Source: Treponema sp. (GTDB lineage: Bacteria; Spirochaetota; Spirochaetia; Treponematales; Treponemataceae). From it: a stretch of 64,000 bases of DNA. The notes under the pieces were generated by a model. The model saw nothing but the letters and a program-made list of their open reading frames with translations. It had not been told where the DNA came from and ran no database searches. The stretch covers positions 1 through 64,000 of the forward strand of contig JAFZYR010000029.1 in NCBI GenBank assembly GCA_017616165.1, read 5' to 3'. Every line of letters starts with the position of its first letter. Position 1 is the stretch's first letter. Shown one piece after another: positions 60,670 to 64,000 of the stretch. A program made the translations under genes and the position numbers.

Positions 60670-61788
60670 ATGTTAACAAAAACAATAAAACTAGGTGGGA
60701 AGGGAAGTACTAAGACTGTCCTTATTGGGGGCGGGAATCCGGTGTCGGTCCAGACTATGTGGAAGGACGGGATTACTGACCTTGATATAAATTCCACAAA
60801 ATTAGATTCAATCCTTAAACAATTAAACGAACTTAGTCTCATAGGCTGCGATATTGTGCGCTTTGCAGTTCCGGATATGGAAAGTGCCCGTTCACTAAAC
60901 CTGCTGTCAGAACGTACAGTAATGCCGCTTGTTGCAGACATACACTTTGACTATAAGCTGGCTCTTGAGTGCCTTAAAGCCAATATTGCCGCAATAAGAA
61001 TAAACCCCGGTAACATAGGCTCAGAAGAAAATACCCGCACAGTAATCCAAGCCTGCCGCGATAACGGGGTACCAATCCGTATTGGTATAAACAGCGGAAG
61101 CCTTCCTAAAGACCTGCAGGAACAGATTCAGGCAGAGAAGATCACCCGTGCTCAAGGCTTGTGCGAAACTGCAGTGCGCGAGGCTGCAATCTTTGAAAAA
61201 TATAATTTTGACCAGTATGTAGTTAGCATGAAGTCCAGTGATGTTAACGAAACTATACAGTGTAATACTTTTTATAGCCAAAAATACAATAATCCGCTGC
61301 ATCTGGGCGTAACAGAAGCAGGTCCACTCATCGGCGGAATTGTAAAATCAAGCATTGCGTTCAGCACACTGCTGGAAAAGGGCATTGGAGACACAATCCG
61401 TGTAAGCTTGTCTTCCAGTCCGGAAAATGAGGTTATTGCCGGAATAAACATTCTTAAGGAATGCGGGAAGCGTCCGCGTGGTGTAAACCTTGTTTCCTGT
61501 CCGCGCTGTGGACGCATAGGCTTTGATGTTCACGGCTTTGTAGACCGCTGGCAGAACAGGCTGCTTGCACTGGACAAAAACATAACGGTTGCAGTAATGG
61601 GCTGTGTTGTAAACGGACCTGGGGAAGGGCGTCACGCAGATCTTGGAATTGCGGGCACTGCCGATAAAGTAATTATTTTTAAAAAAGGTAAAATAGTGCA
61701 AACAATTGACCCCAAAGATGCCGATAAAGTATTTGAAGAAGAATTGAATACAATGACGTCATTGCGAGCGAAGCGAAGCAATCCATAA
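60670..61788 (+). CDS. ispG: 4-hydroxy-3-methylbut-2-en-1-yl diphosphate synthase (flavodoxin)
   Basis: 372 residues. MEP pathway enzyme using a 4Fe-4S cluster: IKLGGKGSTKTVLIGGGNPV at the N-terminus, VADIHFDYKLAL, INPGNIG, and cluster Cys in LVSCPRCGRIGF and VMGCVVNGPGEGRHADLGIAG. The last 11 residues (MTSLRAKRSNP) are translated from a family A repeat. Same pathway as dxs at the other end of the window. Confidence 0.96.
   Translation: MLTKTIKLGGKGSTKTVLIGGGNPVSVQTMWKDGITDLDINSTKLDSILKQLNELSLIGCDIVRFAVPDMESARSLNLLSERTVMPLVADIHFDYKLALECLKANIAAIRINPGNIGSEENTRTVIQACRDNGVPIRIGINSGSLPKDLQEQIQAEKITRAQGLCETAVREAAIFEKYNFDQYVVSMKSSDVNETIQCNTFYSQKYNNPLHLGVTEAGPLIGGIVKSSIAFSTLLEKGIGDTIRVSLSSSPENEVIAGINILKECGKRPRGVNLVSCPRCGRIGFDVHGFVDRWQNRLLALDKNITVAVMGCVVNGPGEGRHADLGIAGTADKVIIFKKGKIVQTIDPKDADKVFEEELNTMTSLRAKRSNP
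61754..61785. repeat. Family A half-repeat forming the ispG 3' end
   Basis: TGACGTCATTGCGAGCGAAG followed by CGAAGCAATCCA. It is read in frame to give the ispG C-terminus; the TAA stop follows at 61786. Confidence 0.85.
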
Positions 61789-61797
61789 GGAATTAAA

Positions 61798-62895
61798 ATG
61801 AAGCGATTTTTTTTAGTTTTAATTTTTGTATTATTAAGTATATGTCTTTGGGCCCAGAACAGCCTTAATTCACAGGAAAATATTGCCTTTAGAAACGCAC
61901 AGAATGCCTACGAAAATATGGAATACGGCAAGGCGCTCAAATATGCCGAGGATGCCATTTTATTGCGCAAGGAACAGGTTGCAAAGGACTATAAAACAAT
62001 TCAGACAAGCCTGGCTGCAAGAGACGTAAAAAAGGCAGGCGACAATATTTCAAACATAATTCCTGTTCTTAAAGAACGAGACGAATACGACTGTATAAGC
62101 TTAATCAATTACTATAATTCAAAGGGCGACTTTGGAGACTCAATTACAAAGGTTTTAAACTATATTCAAAGCCAGGAGCAGTTCCCAGAAGCTCAAAAGC
62201 TCATAGGTGATATTTACAAGCTCGAGGGTGAATACGATTTTGCAGAAGAATATTACTTAAAGGCCCTTGAAAATGCTGTTGTACTGGACATCCCAGACGA
62301 GCGCTACGAAATTATCTACATGCTTGCAGAGCTTAGCCGACAGAAGGGTGACTACAATACAATGGAAATTCGCCTTTTAAACATTATTGGCAAGGAACAG
62401 AACGAACAGATTAATGTTCTTGGCCGTTCAATGAAAACTACAATTTCACGCGACAATGCCAGCGCTGTAGAAAAATACTTTCAGATGTACCGCAGTGAAT
62501 ATTATTATTCTTTAAAAGCTTATTATGCACTTGCAGAGTACTATCTTTCAATCGGACAAAAGGACAAGGCCTTTACCTACAGTGCAATTGGCGTAATCAC
62601 AGGCTTTACCAAGATTTACAATGTAATTGAAAAACGTGACATAGACTTTGAATACACCGACATAAGCTCGTTCCTGGACCTTATTCCAAATTATTCGGAT
62701 ATAGTTACCTGGGGCAGCAATAATGATGTATGGAAAAGCTTTAACTTATTCAGCACAATCTGCGACGAATGCGGTTATACGACCGTTGCACGCTGCCTGC
62801 TCGAAATACTTGCCGTTCATTCACCACAAAAGTTCTGGCAGCAGGATGCAGTTTTGCGGCTGGATAAGGCAGACGGTATAAAGAATCCGGAGTAA
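61798..62895 (+). CDS. exported TPR-like protein of unknown function
   Basis: 365 residues. Signal peptide of about 20 residues (ending CLWAQ), then helical repeats: AQNAYENMEYGKALKYAED, KLEGEYDFAEEYYLKALEN and YALAEYYLSIGQKDKAF look like TPR or Sel1 units. A cytoplasm-external scaffold is likely. AGGAATTAAAATG gives a fair ribosome-binding site. Convergent with the following beta-barrel gene. Confidence 0.8.
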   Translation: MKRFFLVLIFVLLSICLWAQNSLNSQENIAFRNAQNAYENMEYGKALKYAEDAILLRKEQVAKDYKTIQTSLAARDVKKAGDNISNIIPVLKERDEYDCISLINYYNSKGDFGDSITKVLNYIQSQEQFPEAQKLIGDIYKLEGEYDFAEEYYLKALENAVVLDIPDERYEIIYMLAELSRQKGDYNTMEIRLLNIIGKEQNEQINVLGRSMKTTISRDNASAVEKYFQMYRSEYYYSLKAYYALAEYYLSIGQKDKAFTYSAIGVITGFTKIYNVIEKRDIDFEYTDISSFLDLIPNYSDIVTWGSNNDVWKSFNLFSTICDECGYTTVARCLLEILAVHSPQKFWQQDAVLRLDKADGIKNPE

Positions 62896-62924
62896 TGGAT
62901 TGCCGCGCTGCGCTCGCAATGACG
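62896..62924. repeat. Family A half-repeat between convergent genes
   Basis: TGGATTGCCGCGCTGCGCTC followed by GCAATGACG, filling the gap between the TPR gene and the beta-barrel gene. Confidence 0.8.
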
Positions 62925-62929
62925 GGCTT

Positions 62930-64000
62930 TTAATAATGCAGGCCAAAGCCAAGCTGGATTTCGGTTTTGGAAACGTTCTGGCGCCAGTCCATGTTTAAGT
63001 TTTTAGCAAAGAACTTGCGGCCGGCGTCTATACCAACACTTGCACGTACAGTAATTCCTGACCATTTAAGAGGATACACAATCACTTCAAGACCGGTTCC
63101 GTAAAAGCCGTCCTTAAAGCTGAATATGCTTTGTGTAATTTTGTTATAGCATAAAGCCATATCAAAGAACGGCGAAAGCTGCAGGTCAAAATTAAAGTAT
63201 CGCAAAAAAGACTTCTGGAAGTTTGTTGAAAAAAGATGAATAGGAATATCAAAATTAAAAATAAGTGCACTGGTAGGGGTTAGGGCAGAATACTGAGTAT
63301 CCTTAAATTCCTGTGAGTCACGCACACCGCGGATATAATGACCAATTGCCTTACCGTCATTCATAATATATTTATTCTTTTTAGGGTTAGACATAAAGGT
63401 AAAGGCACGAATGTCAGTGCAAAGTCCAAGGTTTCGCAGAATAAAGCTGTCATCAAATAAATCAATTTTTTTATAGGCGGCAGCATTCATTTCTATTACA
63501 GGATAAAATCTCTGGCGTTGAAAGTTCCAGGTATAATAATTATCTACAGAAAAATAATAGCCGTCGCGCAGGTTGCTGTTCCAGTCAGTGCGTCCAAAGG
63601 CAATTTTATGACCCGCAGTGAGGACTGGGCTTGAAAGATCTGAATTGAGCTTAGAAATGCCGTTAAAATCCCAGTTTATGCTGGTTTTGATGTATGGAGT
63701 ATAAAGAACGTCTCCGCTGTATTCAAGCTCTGCAACCTTGAGCGGCATGCTTATTTTAAAATCATTTACAAAGTACATGCTGTCGTTAAATTCTTTGTAA
63801 TCAAAATTGTTGTTGAACTTCTGGTTGGTTTCAAAAATAATGGAATGCTTTCCTACTGGAAGCCCAAGCCGTAAGCCTGTAGAAATTCCCCATTCAGGAA
63901 GCTTGTCGCCCATTGTAAAAGAAAAATCAAGGTCATTGAGCCAGGTTGCATCAAAAATGCCAAGCTTAAAAGGGTAGTCAAAGTTTATATCAAAGCCAAA
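62930..64000 (-). CDS. outer-membrane beta-barrel protein, N-terminal part outside window
   Basis: The frame stays open from its stop at 62930 to the window edge (at least 356 residues; the beginning is missing). Alternating polar/hydrophobic strands with many Tyr, Phe, Asn and Asp, and a C-terminal aromatic residue (EIQLGFGLHY), as in outer-membrane beta-barrels. No family recognised. An internal Met at 63913 is not the start. Confidence 0.75.
   Translation of the reverse strand, partial: FGFDINFDYPFKLGIFDATWLNDLDFSFTMGDKLPEWGISTGLRLGLPVGKHSIIFETNQKFNNNFDYKEFNDSMYFVNDFKISMPLKVAELEYSGDVLYTPYIKTSINWDFNGISKLNSDLSSPVLTAGHKIAFGRTDWNSNLRDGYYFSVDNYYTWNFQRQRFYPVIEMNAAAYKKIDLFDDSFILRNLGLCTDIRAFTFMSNPKKNKYIMNDGKAIGHYIRGVRDSQEFKDTQYSALTPTSALIFNFDIPIHLFSTNFQKSFLRYFNFDLQLSPFFDMALCYNKITQSIFSFKDGFYGTGLEVIVYPLKWSGITVRASVGIDAGRKFFAKNLNMDWRQNVSKTEIQLGFGLHY

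Overview
The window looks like chromosome from a Treponema-type spirochaete, probably a gut or rumen commensal rather than a pathogen. Three features support this: an all-in-one flagellar export/motor operon running flbD-motA-motB-fliL-fliM-fliY-fliO-P-Q-R-flhB-flhA-flhF-flhG-fliA; a spirochaete-style V-type ATPase operon with a DUF2764 subunit and no separate F subunit; and many lipoproteins and periplasmic TPR proteins with treponeme-like signal peptides. Genus is an inference from gene order and family content, since no database search could be run.

Layout. 1-6.8 kb (+): the tail of a small basic COX24-like protein, then dxs and folP, the cyclic-di-AMP pair cdaA-cdaR with acpS, a DUF2225 zinc-ribbon protein and truA. 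6.9-10.9 kb (-): thiI, a family-4 uracil-DNA glycosylase and priA. 10.9-14.3 kb: an exported protein of unknown function facing a three-gene envelope cluster (GT8 glycosyltransferase, PlsC-like acyltransferase, CrtO-like acyltransferase). 14.5-20.3 kb (+): ileS, a lipoprotein, upp and a TPR lipoprotein. 20.2-27.9 kb (-): a tight five-gene operon encoding an 855-residue acidic protein, an unknown protein, two tandem MptE-like/Maf (DUF115) proteins and a membrane protein with a degenerate GGDEF domain. 28.1-34.2 kb: an FtsB/DivIC-like protein, an exported protein, smpB, lepB, hemW and a two-component system. 34.6-51.8 kb (+): the flagellar operon, ending in a FapA-like DUF342 protein and two small unknown proteins. 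51.8-60.5 kb (+): galM and the V-ATPase operon (E, DUF2764, A, B, D, I, K). 60.7-64 kb: ispG, an exported TPR-like protein and the 3' part of an outer-membrane beta-barrel protein that leaves the window.

The window is seeded with short palindromic intergenic repeats of at least four families. Several have moved into reading frames and are translated: in the middle of priA, in the linker of the uracil-DNA glycosylase, at the 3' ends of thiI and ispG, and in the signal-peptide region of a lipoprotein. A separate ~148-bp structured element occurs twice in inverted orientation (30036-30183 and 34351-34512). It flanks lepB-hemW-kinase-regulator and sits immediately upstream of the flagellar operon. 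The most distinctive items are this element pair, a perfect 10-bp-arm palindrome inside the near-leaderless smpB promoter, the five-gene acidic-protein/Maf operon, and a signal peptidase whose usual catalytic lysine is arginine. No tRNA, rRNA, insertion sequence, prophage or CRISPR array was recognised.
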